Assembly (NCBI RefSeq): GCF_039871655.1
Contig: NZ_JBDPLZ010000009.1
Coordinates: forward strand, 124,001-188,000
From: Actinocorallia sp039871655
Lineage (GTDB): Bacteria; Actinomycetota; Actinomycetes; Streptosporangiales; Streptosporangiaceae
Length of the DNA: 64,000 nt
Direction of reading: 5' to 3'
Shown here: positions 34,751-42,638 of the stretch, piece after piece
How positions within the stretch are numbered: position 1 is the stretch's first letter
How the letters are laid out: each line of letters opens with the position of its first letter
Made by a program: the position numbers and the translations under genes
The notes under the pieces: model-generated
Told to the model about the DNA's origin: nothing
The model's database searches: none
What the model saw: only the letters and a program-made list of their open reading frames with translations

Positions 34751-35353
34751 CTAGTTCTGGTTCAGCAGTCCCAGGGCCAGCCGGGCCCAGGCGGCTGCGA
34801 AACGTTTCTCGTCGGTCTTGACCGGGGTCTGGTACAGCGACTCGCTGGCCAGCCAGTAGTTGACCACCGAACCGCCGAGGATCGCCGCGATCGCCTGCCA
34901 GTCCTCGTCCTTGCCCTTGAACTCGGGCTGGGTGGCCAGCCAGGTCGCGATGCTCTCGTACAGGGGGTTGACCACGCCGTCCCGCATGTCGGCGACCAGT
35001 TGGGGGAACTGGTCGAGGTCGCGGAAGAGCACCCGGATGAGGTCCTGCTCCTCGCGCATCTTGGCGATGCCGGCGTGGCAGGTCATCCGCAGCCGCAGGT
35101 CGAGCGGCTTGCTCTTGAGCTGCTCGGACTCGGCGAGGACCGTGTTGACCTGGTCGCGGGTGCGCTCGATGCGCTCGCGCACGGCGGCGGCCAGCACTTC
35201 CTGCTTGGACGGGAAGTGGCGGTAGAGGCCGCCGGCGCCGGGGGACAGCCCGGCGGCGGCCTCGATCTCGGCCACCGACGTCGCGGCGTAACCGCGGTCG
35301 GCGAACAGGCGCAGCGCTTCGGCCACGATCCGTTCGCGCGTCGTTCTGCTCAT
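34751..35353 (-). CDS. TetR-family transcriptional regulator
   Basis: 200 residues. HTH: RIVAEALRLFADRGYAATSVAEIEAAAGLSPGAGGLYRHFPSKQEV (written in parts; residues about 8-52), a textbook TetR DNA-binding domain. The ligand domain is helical with no recognisable specificity. GGGGGAGG precedes the ATG by 8 nt. It is the next gene upstream of the helicase-associated gene, 9 nt from it, so co-transcription is possible. No obvious operator was found in the 33 nt upstream. Confidence 0.93.
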   Translation of the reverse strand: MSRTTRERIVAEALRLFADRGYAATSVAEIEAAAGLSPGAGGLYRHFPSKQEVLAAAVRERIERTRDQVNTVLAESEQLKSKPLDLRLRMTCHAGIAKMREEQDLIRVLFRDLDQFPQLVADMRDGVVNPLYESIATWLATQPEFKGKDEDWQAIAAILGGSVVNYWLASESLYQTPVKTDEKRFAAAWARLALGLLNQN

Positions 35354-35386
35354 TGATGTGATCCTCCCCCAGAAGCCTAGGGCAGG

Positions 35387-35782
35387 TCATGCGTCGATGT
35401 CGTCGGCGACGGCGCGCAGAACGGTTGCGATCTTGCGTGCTTCGGAACCTGACGGGTGTTTTCCGCGCCGGTAGGTCTCCGAGACGTGGTCGAGGAGCTT
35501 GATCAGATCCTCGGTGATGAGGACCATGTCGTCGGGCCGCTTGCGCTTGGCCTTGGCGATGGTCTTCTCCACCGAGGGCGGGGTGTCGACCACCCTGACG
35601 GACAGGGCCTGCTGGCCGCGGCGGCCTTCGACCACCCCGAACTCGACCCGTTGGCCCTGTTTCAGGGTTTTCGTTCCGGCGGGAAGTGCGGAGGAATGCA
35701 CGAAAACCTCACCCCCGTCATCGCGGGTGAGAAAACCGAAACCTTTGTCGGTGTCGTACCACTTGACCTTGCCACTGGGCAC
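35387..35782 (-). CDS. Cold-shock domain protein with C-terminal extension
   Basis: 131 residues. The cold-shock domain (about 1-66) has the RNA-binding motifs KGFGFLTRDDG and VFVHSSAL. A further 65 residues follow, Lys/Arg-rich then helical (DDMVLITEDLIKLLDHVSE), absent from classic 67-residue CspA proteins. This longer form is common in actinomycetes beside DUF3027. GTG start with AGAGG 6 nt upstream. It is divergent from DUF3027 across 313 nt. Confidence 0.92.
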   Translation of the reverse strand: MPSGKVKWYDTDKGFGFLTRDDGGEVFVHSSALPAGTKTLKQGQRVEFGVVEGRRGQQALSVRVVDTPPSVEKTIAKAKRKRPDDMVLITEDLIKLLDHVSETYRRGKHPSGSEARKIATVLRAVADDIDA

Positions 35783-36095
35783 GGCGGACCTCTGTCTGGC
35801 TGCGTGTTCTGTGATCCGTACAAGGCTAATGCCTTACGGCAAAACGGCATACTCCTTATCGTCCGCCGATGGCCCGGCGGACGCCCGCGAGGGGCCGGAT
35901 CCGGGTCGGATCCCGCCATCACGGCCGTCATTTCAAGGAACGGCCCGGGAAGTTGGCCTCTCTTTAAGTTTGGTCCGGAACCACCGTTCAGCAGCAGCCG
36001 AAACAGGGTTCCGGGAGTGGCCGGAGACGGTCCGGAGGCCACGCGGGACGGGGAGGGGTGCACGGTCATGCCCCGGCATGGGTGACAATCGGTCT
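35783..36095. other. Divergent intergenic region, no gene
   Basis: This 313-nt region between the cold-shock gene and DUF3027 is AT-richer near 35821-35860. It contains the hairpin TCCGCCG (35862-35868) / CGGCGGA (35875-35881) with a 6-nt loop and a weaker pair ATGCC/GGCAT at 35829-35850. Long leaders are usual for cold-shock genes, so a structured 5' UTR on the minus strand is plausible. I see no supportable open frame. Confidence 0.4.
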
Positions 36096-36926
36096 GTGAC
36101 GTCACTCCGTTCCGCCCCAGCCCGCCGCGGCCGCTCCGTCGCGGACCCGGCCTGCGTCGAAGCCGTCGACCTGGCGCTGGAGGCCGCGAAGGAGACGGCA
36201 AGGCCCTCCGAAGTGGGCGAGCACCTCGGGTACGCCGTCGAAGGCGACCGGGTGGTGACCCACTTCTTCGCCTGCACCGACTTCGGTTACCGGGGCTGGC
36301 GCTGGGCCGTCACGGTGGCCCGCGCGGCGCGCGCCAAGGTCGTCACCGTCTCCGAGACGGCCCTGCTCCCCGGTGAGGAAGCGGTCCTGCCGCCCGAATG
36401 GGTGCCGTGGCTCGACCGGCTGCGCCCCGGCGACCTGGGCCCCGGCGACCTGCTGCCCACCGCGCCCGACGACGCGCGGTTGGCGCCCGGCTTCGCCCAG
36501 CCCGAGGAGGACCTCGACGAGCAGGCCCAGTGGGAGCTCGGCCTGGGCCGGGCCAGAGTGTTGTCGTTCGAGGGCCGGGACCAGGCCGCCGAACGCTGGT
36601 ACGAGGGCACCGCCGGCCCGCACGCCCCGATCGCCGTGGCCGCTCCCGCCCAGTGCAGCACCTGCGGTTTCTACGTTCCGCTCGCCGGCGGCCTGCGCCG
36701 GCTCTTCGGGGTCTGCGCCAACGAGCACGCGCCCGACGACGGCCGCGCCGTCTCGGCCGACCACGGCTGCGGCGCCCACTCCGAGGCCGTCGTGGTGCCC
36801 TCGGCGGCCGAGGCCCCGCCGCTGATCCTGGACGAGCTGGCCCTCTACCAGATGTCCGGCGTCGCGGAGGGCCCCGAGCCGCCCGAGGACGAGGTGTCCG
36901 ACGAGGAAGCCCTCGGCCACAGCTGA
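36096..36926 (+). CDS. DUF3027 zinc-binding-like protein
   Basis: 276 residues from GTG 36096 (ATG 36078 is an alternative; neither has a good ribosome-binding site). Conserved features are GEHLGYAVEGDRVVTHFF, YRGWRWAVTVARAARAKVVTV and VLPPEWVPWLDRLRPGDLGPGDLLP. Near 185-235 is a Cys-rich part: CSTCGFY, then VCANEH and HGCGAH, likely a zinc ribbon. The tail is acidic. DUF3027 is an actinobacterial family with no known role. It lies 2 nt ahead of the sacsin-like gene, a recurrent pairing. Confidence 0.85.
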   Translation: MTSLRSAPARRGRSVADPACVEAVDLALEAAKETARPSEVGEHLGYAVEGDRVVTHFFACTDFGYRGWRWAVTVARAARAKVVTVSETALLPGEEAVLPPEWVPWLDRLRPGDLGPGDLLPTAPDDARLAPGFAQPEEDLDEQAQWELGLGRARVLSFEGRDQAAERWYEGTAGPHAPIAVAAPAQCSTCGFYVPLAGGLRRLFGVCANEHAPDDGRAVSADHGCGAHSEAVVVPSAAEAPPLILDELALYQMSGVAEGPEPPEDEVSDEEALGHS

Positions 36927-36928
36927 CC

Positions 36929-39853
36929 ATGGAGGATCCCTTCGGCACCGCCGGGCTGAGGGCCCGGGTCCTGGAAACCTGGACGTCCTCGCCCGCGCGC
37001 TTCCGGGAGGACGCCAACGCCGAGGAGGACTACGCGCTCGGCGGCTACCGCGACCGGGTCCTGGTCGAGCTGGCGCAGAACGCCGCCGACGCCGCCCAGC
37101 GGGCCGGGGTGCCCGGGCATCTGCGGCTGGTCCTGCGGGACGGGACGCTGACGGCCGCGAACACCGGGGCGCCGCTCACCGCCGAGGGCGTGGAGTCCCT
37201 GTCGTCGCTGCGCGCCTCCACCAAGCGCGGAGCCGACTCGGCGGGCCGTTTCGGGGTGGGGTTCACCGCGGTCGTCTCGGTGAGCGACGAACCGTCCGTC
37301 GCCTCCCTCACGGGGGCCGTCGCCTGGTCGGCGGAGCGCACCCGCGCCCTGGTCGAGGGAATTCCCGCCCTGGCCGGGGAACTGGCGGCGCGGCACGGTC
37401 ACGTCCCGGTCCTGCGGCTGCCCTTCCCCGCCGAGGACGTCCCGCCGGAGGGCTTCACGACCCGGGTCACCCTCCCGCTCCGCGACGAGGCGGCCGAGCG
37501 GTCGCTGCGCGGTCAGCTCGCCGAGCTGGGGGCTCCGCTCCTGCTCGCGCTGCCCGCCCTGGCGACCCTCACCGTCACCGTGGACGGGCGGACCCGCCTG
37601 CTGCGGGCCGCGCGCCCCACCCCCGAGACCGTCACCGTCACCGTCACCGAGACCGAGGACGGCCCGCCGGGGGAGGAACGGGAGACGGTCTCCCGCTGGC
37701 GGACGGCCGAGGCCCACGGCGAGATCCCCGGGGAACTGCTGGCCGACCGGCCCGCCGAGGAGCGGGGACGCCCGTTCTGGTCGGTGCGCTGGGCGGTGCG
37801 GGCCGAACCGCGCGGCCCGCTGGACGCCCCGCCGGCCGGCGGTGAGGTGCTGTACGCGCCCACGCCGACCGCCGAGCCGCTGGACTTCCCGGCCCTGCTG
37901 ATCGCGAGCCTTCCGCTCGCCTCCGACCGCAGGAGGGCGGAGCCGGGCGCGCTGACGGACTTCCTGGTGGACCGGGCCGCCGAGGCCTATCTGGAACTGC
38001 TCGCCGGAGCCGGGGACACCGGCCTGCTCGACCTGGTGCCGAGCCCGGTCCCGGCGGGGGTGCTGGACGGGGCGCTGCGCCGGGCCGTGCTCCGGCGCCT
38101 GCCCGAGGCCCCGCTGCTGCCGCTCGCCGAGGACGCGGGGGCCGGGGTCAGGGGCCGGGACGCGGTGGCGGTGGACGGCCCCGCCCCGCTGGTGGAGATG
38201 TTGAGCGGGGTGGTCCCCGGCCTGCTGCCCGCCGCCTGGCCCGCCGGGCACCGCGCGATGCGGGCGCTGGGCGTGCGGCGCATGTCCCCCGCGGACGTGG
38301 TGGACGCGCTCGCGGGGCTGGACCGCGAACCCGCCTGGTGGCGGGGGGTCTACGACGCGCTGGGCGGGGTGGACGCCGGGGAGCTGGGCGCGCTGCCGGT
38401 GCCGCTGGCCGACGGACGGCTGGTCCGCGGGCCGCGCGGGGTGCTGCTGGCCCGGGACCTGCCGGAGCCGGGACGGGCGGCCGTGCTGGGCCTGCGGATC
38501 GCCGACCCGGACGCCGACCACCCGCTGCTGGTCCGGCTCGGGGCGGTGGAGGCCGGCCCCCGCCAGGTGCTCGCCGACCCGGCGGTACGGGCCGCGGTCG
38601 AGGGCTCCCTCGACCTGGACGACCCTGAGGAGCGCGCCGCGATCGCCGACGCGGTGCTGACGCTGACCGGCGCGCTGTCGGGCCCCGCCGAGCCCTGGCT
38701 GGCCGAGCTGGCGCTGCCCGGTGAGGACGGCGAGCCGTACCCGGCGGGCGAGCTATTGTTCGAGGACTCCCCGCTGCGCCGGGTGATGGGGGAGGACTCG
38801 CCTTTCGGGATCGTGGATCCGGGGCTGGTCGAGCGGTACGGGGCCGTGGCGCTGGAGAACGCCGGGGTGCTGCGGGGCTTCGCGCTCCTGCGCGTCGCGG
38901 ACGTCGATCTGAACGACCCCGAGACCCTGGACGAGCTCGGCCTGGACGGCGTCGAGGACTGGGACGTCCCCTCGGGGTACCTGCCGGAGCTGGTGGCCGT
39001 CCGGGACCTGGAGCTGGTCCAGGACTGGGAGGCGGCGCTGCCGCTGCTGGCCCGCCCGCCCTACCGCGAGGCGGTCGTCGAGCCGCTGTCGCTGATGGAC
39101 GGCACCCGGGTCCCCTCCTACACCTCCTGGTGGCTCGCCCGTCACGAGGTCCTCGGCGGGGTGCGCCGCGCCCATGACGCCGACCCGCTGCTGGAGGGCC
39201 TGTACGACCCGGCGCCGCGGTTCCTGGACCCGGAGTTCGCCGGGGCGCTGGGCGTCCGGCGGACGCTCGCCGACGTCCCGCCGGACGAGCTGCTGGACCG
39301 GCTGGCCGATCCGGGGCGGCCGGTGCGGCGCGACCAGCTCAGGGAGTTGTGGACCTGGCTGTCGCACGCCCCCGACCTCCTGCCTCCGGACGAGGTGCGC
39401 GCGGTGGCCGGGGGCTCGGTCGAGGTCGTCCCGGCCGAGGACGCCATCGTGGTGGACGTCCCGTACGCGCTGCCGCTGCTGGCCGACCAGCCGCTGGTGC
39501 TGCTGCCGCACGCCCGCGCCGAGGCCCTGGCCGAACTGCTGGAGCTGCCGCTGGCCTCGGACGAGGTGCCGGGCGGGCCGGACTCCCCGGGCGTCGAGCG
39601 CGAGGTGCCCGAGATCGTCCGCGAGCTGTTCCCCGAGGCTCCGGAGAGCTACCTGCACCACGAGAGGCTGGTCGTGCACGGCCGCGAGGTGCCGTGGTGG
39701 TACGACGGACGCCCGCACGCGTCGGGTCCGGAGGGTCTGGCCCGCGCCATCGCCTGGGAGCTGGGCCGGTGGGCCGACCGGCAGTCCTTGGCGGCGCTGC
39801 TGACCGCGCCGGAATCGGCTGCCCTGCTGCTGGCCGAGGCCGATCTCAGCTGA
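36929..39853 (+). CDS. Sacsin-N/Hsp90-like GHKL ATPase-domain protein
   Basis: 974 residues. The first 150 residues form a GHKL ATP-binding site: N-box VELAQNAADAAQRAG (near 46-60), then LTAANTGAPLT and GRFGVGFTAVVSVSD (ATP lid/G2, near 105-120). This is the arrangement of Hsp90 and of the sacsin repeats. The remaining 800 residues are Leu/Ala/Asp-rich with no known domain, rich in DPD and PEEL-type turns. It probably acts in the cytoplasm as an ATP-dependent chaperone-like protein. It starts 2 nt after DUF3027 and is almost certainly co-translated. Confidence 0.85.
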   Translation: MEDPFGTAGLRARVLETWTSSPARFREDANAEEDYALGGYRDRVLVELAQNAADAAQRAGVPGHLRLVLRDGTLTAANTGAPLTAEGVESLSSLRASTKRGADSAGRFGVGFTAVVSVSDEPSVASLTGAVAWSAERTRALVEGIPALAGELAARHGHVPVLRLPFPAEDVPPEGFTTRVTLPLRDEAAERSLRGQLAELGAPLLLALPALATLTVTVDGRTRLLRAARPTPETVTVTVTETEDGPPGEERETVSRWRTAEAHGEIPGELLADRPAEERGRPFWSVRWAVRAEPRGPLDAPPAGGEVLYAPTPTAEPLDFPALLIASLPLASDRRRAEPGALTDFLVDRAAEAYLELLAGAGDTGLLDLVPSPVPAGVLDGALRRAVLRRLPEAPLLPLAEDAGAGVRGRDAVAVDGPAPLVEMLSGVVPGLLPAAWPAGHRAMRALGVRRMSPADVVDALAGLDREPAWWRGVYDALGGVDAGELGALPVPLADGRLVRGPRGVLLARDLPEPGRAAVLGLRIADPDADHPLLVRLGAVEAGPRQVLADPAVRAAVEGSLDLDDPEERAAIADAVLTLTGALSGPAEPWLAELALPGEDGEPYPAGELLFEDSPLRRVMGEDSPFGIVDPGLVERYGAVALENAGVLRGFALLRVADVDLNDPETLDELGLDGVEDWDVPSGYLPELVAVRDLELVQDWEAALPLLARPPYREAVVEPLSLMDGTRVPSYTSWWLARHEVLGGVRRAHDADPLLEGLYDPAPRFLDPEFAGALGVRRTLADVPPDELLDRLADPGRPVRRDQLRELWTWLSHAPDLLPPDEVRAVAGGSVEVVPAEDAIVVDVPYALPLLADQPLVLLPHARAEALAELLELPLASDEVPGGPDSPGVEREVPEIVRELFPEAPESYLHHERLVVHGREVPWWYDGRPHASGPEGLARAIAWELGRWADRQSLAALLTAPESAALLLAEADLS

Positions 39854-40184
39854 GCGGCGGACGGCCGCCCGTCCCGTCCCCGCCCTCCCGGCCGGACCGC
39901 GCCTCCCGCGTGGCCGGCGTCTCCTCCGCGGTCCGCGCGCCCTCGACGGCCCGGGCCTCCTCGGCGGCCCGCGTCCGTTGCATGCGGGGGATGAACCAGC
40001 AGGCGAAGACCCCGATGGCCGCGCCCGTCATGCACACCCACAGCCACCAGCGCTGGTCCTCGGGCAGCCCGATCACCAGCAGCACCAGCAGCGCCACCGT
40101 CCAGACGACGGTGCCCGCGATCGCCGTGTGCACGTCGTTGGTCTTCAGCGGTTCCGGTTGGGGCCGGCGGGGATGTGTCGGCAT
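39846..40184 (-). CDS. DUF2530 membrane protein
   Basis: 112 residues from ATG 40184 (MPTHPRRPQPEPLKTNDVHTA). Two membrane segments, GTVVWTVALLVLLVIGLP and WLWVCMTGAAIGVFACWFI, flank a short QRWW loop, the DUF2530 layout. The C-terminus is an Arg/Glu/Thr-rich tail. The open frame extends upstream but looks non-coding. The 3' end overlaps the sacsin-like gene by 8 nt. Confidence 0.82.
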   Translation of the reverse strand: MPTHPRRPQPEPLKTNDVHTAIAGTVVWTVALLVLLVIGLPEDQRWWLWVCMTGAAIGVFACWFIPRMQRTRAAEEARAVEGARTAEETPATREARSGREGGDGTGGRPPLS

Positions 40185-40295
40185 GTCGGCCACACTATCG
40201 GCGTCCCGCGACCGGTCACGGCCGCGGGGGATACCCCTCGCCGGTATAGGGTGCGGGGCTGCTGGGCGATGCGGGAATAGACGATCCGGGAAGGT

Positions 40296-40325
40296 CGTTA
40301 GCAAGGGTAATGACTCTTGCTAACG
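40296..40325 (+). promoter_or_regulatory. Perfect palindromic operator at marR-MFS
   Basis: CGTTAGCAAG (40296-40305) and CTTGCTAACG (40316-40325) are exact 10-nt inverted arms around GGTAATGACT. The repeat ends 6 nt before the MarR start codon. Arms of this length and position are typical of MarR autoregulatory sites. Confidence 0.8.
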
Positions 40326-40331
40326 AATGTG

Positions 40332-40769
40332 ATGATGAACGAGACCACGAGGACGACGGGCTCCGGCCTGGCCGAGGAGTTGCGGATCGCGGTGGCCCGG
40401 CTGTCGCGCAGGCTGCGGGCCCAGGTGGGAGGCGACCTGTCGGTCACGCAGTTCTCGGCGCTGGCGGTGCTGGAGCGGCACGGCGAGATGACGCCGAGCG
40501 AACTGGCCGAGCACGAGCACGTCAAACCGCCCTCCATGACCAGGACGGTCGCGGCGCTCGAGGCGGCGAGGCTGGTCGCCCGGCGGCCCCATGCGACCGA
40601 CCGGCGGCAGGTGGTCCTCGCCGCGACCGAGGCGGGCCGTGCGCTGCTGGACGAGCACAGAAGGCGCAAGGAGGCCTGGCTGGCGCTGCGGGTGGCGGCG
40701 CTGAGCGAGGAGGAGAGGGCCGTGCTGGAACGGGCGGTGCCGATCCTGGAGCGGCTCAGCAGAAGCTGA
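40332..40769 (+). CDS. MarR-family transcriptional regulator
   Basis: 145 residues from ATG 40332 (ATG 40335 also possible). Winged HTH: SVTQFSALAVLERHGEMTPSELAEHEHVKPPSMTRTVAALEAARLV, with the wing RRPHATDRRQVVLAATEAG (described by parts; about 40-100). It lies 8 nt ahead of an MFS exporter gene. The palindrome at 40296 covers its promoter/start region, so it probably represses itself and the exporter until a ligand binds. Confidence 0.95.
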   Translation: MMNETTRTTGSGLAEELRIAVARLSRRLRAQVGGDLSVTQFSALAVLERHGEMTPSELAEHEHVKPPSMTRTVAALEAARLVARRPHATDRRQVVLAATEAGRALLDEHRRRKEAWLALRVAALSEEERAVLERAVPILERLSRS

Positions 40770-40777
40770 GGGGCGGC

Positions 40778-41986
40778 ATGTTCCGCAGCCTGCGGAACCG
40801 CAACTACCGCCTCTTCATGTCCGGCCAGGTGATCTCCAACGTCGGCACCTGGATGCAGCGCATCGCCCAGGACTGGCTGGTGTTGCAGCTGACCCACGGC
40901 AGCGGGACGGCCCTGGGCATCACCACCGGCCTGCAGTTCCTGCCGATGCTGCTGTTCGGGCTGTGGGGAGGGGTGATCGTCGACCGCTACCCCCGGCGGA
41001 AGCTGCTCATGATCAGTCAGCTCGGCCTCGGCCTGCCCGCGCTGGTCCTGGGTGTGCTGGCCGTCACCGGCGGCGCCCAGGTCTGGCACGTGTACCTCCT
41101 GGCGTTCGTCCTGGGCATGGCGACGGTGCTCGACAACCCGGCGCGGCAGACCTTCGTCGTCGAGATGGTCGGCAAGGACGACCTGCCGAACGCCATCGCG
41201 TTGAACAGCGCCACCTTCAACGGCGCCCGGATGATCGGCCCCGCCGTCGCGGGCGTGCTGATCGCCCTGGTCGGCACCGGACCGGTCTTCCTGATCAACG
41301 CCGCCTCGTTCGGCGCGGTGATCCTCGGCCTGTGGCTGATGCGCGAGGACGAGCTGCACGTGCTGCCGCCCGTCCCCCGCAAGAAGGGCCAGCTGCGGGA
41401 AGGGCTGCGTTACATCCGGAGCCGTCCGGACCTGGTCACCGTGCTGGTCACGGTCGCGCTGGTGGCCGGCTTCTCGATGAACTTCCAGATCACGACCTCG
41501 CTGGTGGCCACCGAGGTCTTCGGCAGGGGCGCCTCGGAGTTCGGCCTGGCCAGTACCCTGCTGGCGCTGGGCTCGATGAGCGGCGCGCTGCTGGCGGCCC
41601 GCCGGGTCGCGCCCAGCAGGCGGCTGCTGTACGGCGCGGTGCTGGTCTTCGGCGTGTTCGAGATCCTGGTAGGGCTGATGCCGACCTGGCCGGCCTTCCT
41701 GGTCATGCTGGTCCCGACCGGGCTGGCGCTGATGACCTTCACCACGGCCGCCAACTCCACCATGCAGCTGGGCGTCTCGGGGGAGATGCGGGGCCGGGTG
41801 ATGGCCCTGTACATGCTGGTGTTCATGGGCACCAACCCGATCGCCTCGCCGATCGTCGGCCGGCTCGCCGAGACGTTCGGGGCCAGGTCCTCGATCGTCC
41901 TGGGCGGGGCGGTGGCGGTCCTGACCGCCGGTGCCGTGATCGCTTATCCCCGGATACGCCGCGAAACCGTCGTGTCTTCGGCATAG
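40778..41986 (+). CDS. MFS exporter (enterobactin/EntS-like type)
   Basis: 402 residues, 12 membrane segments. N-terminus FRSLRNRNYRLFMSGQVISNVGTWMQRIAQDWLV, motif A-like VDRYPRRKLLM and DNPARQTFVVEMV belong to the DHA3/EntS-like MFS group. The neighbour MarR gene and shared operator suggest inducible drug or metabolite export. The ATG follows GAGGGG. Confidence 0.92.
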   Translation: MFRSLRNRNYRLFMSGQVISNVGTWMQRIAQDWLVLQLTHGSGTALGITTGLQFLPMLLFGLWGGVIVDRYPRRKLLMISQLGLGLPALVLGVLAVTGGAQVWHVYLLAFVLGMATVLDNPARQTFVVEMVGKDDLPNAIALNSATFNGARMIGPAVAGVLIALVGTGPVFLINAASFGAVILGLWLMREDELHVLPPVPRKKGQLREGLRYIRSRPDLVTVLVTVALVAGFSMNFQITTSLVATEVFGRGASEFGLASTLLALGSMSGALLAARRVAPSRRLLYGAVLVFGVFEILVGLMPTWPAFLVMLVPTGLALMTFTTAANSTMQLGVSGEMRGRVMALYMLVFMGTNPIASPIVGRLAETFGARSSIVLGGAVAVLTAGAVIAYPRIRRETVVSSA

Positions 41987-42062
41987 GCTCATGTCAGATG
42001 ACAACCTGCGGCCCTGCTGCAAAGCTGGATACTCGGACAACCGAACGTGGAGGGGCGACGTC

Positions 42063-42635
42063 GTGACTGTTTCGTTGCAGAAGGGGCAGCGGATCTCGCT
42101 GCAGAAGCCCGGCGGTGGAGGGCTCGCCGTGGTCCGGATGGGCCTCGGCTGGGACGCGGTCAAGAAGAAGAGCTTCTTCGGCTCCCGCGAGCAGGACATC
42201 GACCTCGACGCCTCGGTGGTGCTCTTCGCCGACCACCAGGTCGCCGACGTCGTCTACTTCGGCCAGCTGACCAGCCGGGACGGCTCGGTCCGGCACACCG
42301 GCGACAACCTCACCGGCGCCGGAGACGGCGACGACGAGTCGATCATCGTGGACCTGAGCCGGGTGCCGGTCCACGTCACCTCCCTGGTCTTCACGGTCAG
42401 CTCCTTCCAGGGCCAGACGTTCAACGAGGTGCAGAACGCCTTCTGCCGGCTGGTGGACGAGAGCACCAACCAGGAACTGGCCCGCTACACCCTCACCGGC
42501 GGCGGCGCGCACACCGGCATGGTGATGGCCCGGCTCTACCGGCACGGCCAGGAGTGGAAGCTCGGCGCCATCGGCGAGCCCAGCATGGGCCGGACGTTCC
42601 AGGACATGCTTCCGGCGATCGCGGCCCACGCCTGA
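42063..42635 (+). CDS. TerD-family stress protein
   Basis: 190 residues, GTG start after GGAGG. The calcium-binding TerD fold is clear: VTVSLQKGQRISL at the N-terminus, GLGWDAV, DIDLDASVVLF, the acidic loop HTGDNLTGAGDGDDESI and SFNEVQNAF-like FNEVQNAFCRLVDE. Family members bind Ca2+ and join tellurite/stress-response complexes at the inner membrane. It starts an operon in which the following genes are 3 nt and 1 nt apart. Confidence 0.93.
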   Translation: MTVSLQKGQRISLQKPGGGGLAVVRMGLGWDAVKKKSFFGSREQDIDLDASVVLFADHQVADVVYFGQLTSRDGSVRHTGDNLTGAGDGDDESIIVDLSRVPVHVTSLVFTVSSFQGQTFNEVQNAFCRLVDESTNQELARYTLTGGGAHTGMVMARLYRHGQEWKLGAIGEPSMGRTFQDMLPAIAAHA

Positions 42636-42638
42636 TCC

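Noticed and set aside
28859..35356. A 2165-codon open frame on the plus strand, the longest in the window
   Set aside because: It runs antisense to MFS, XPB, DUF4190, the helicase-associated gene and TetR, whose protein families are clear. Long antisense frames are expected at this GC content.
37600..37700. Short-period repeat ACCGTCACCGTCACC in the sacsin-like gene as a possible array
   Set aside because: It encodes an in-frame Thr-Val run (VTVTVTET) in the protein and has no spacer structure; not a CRISPR or VNTR of note.
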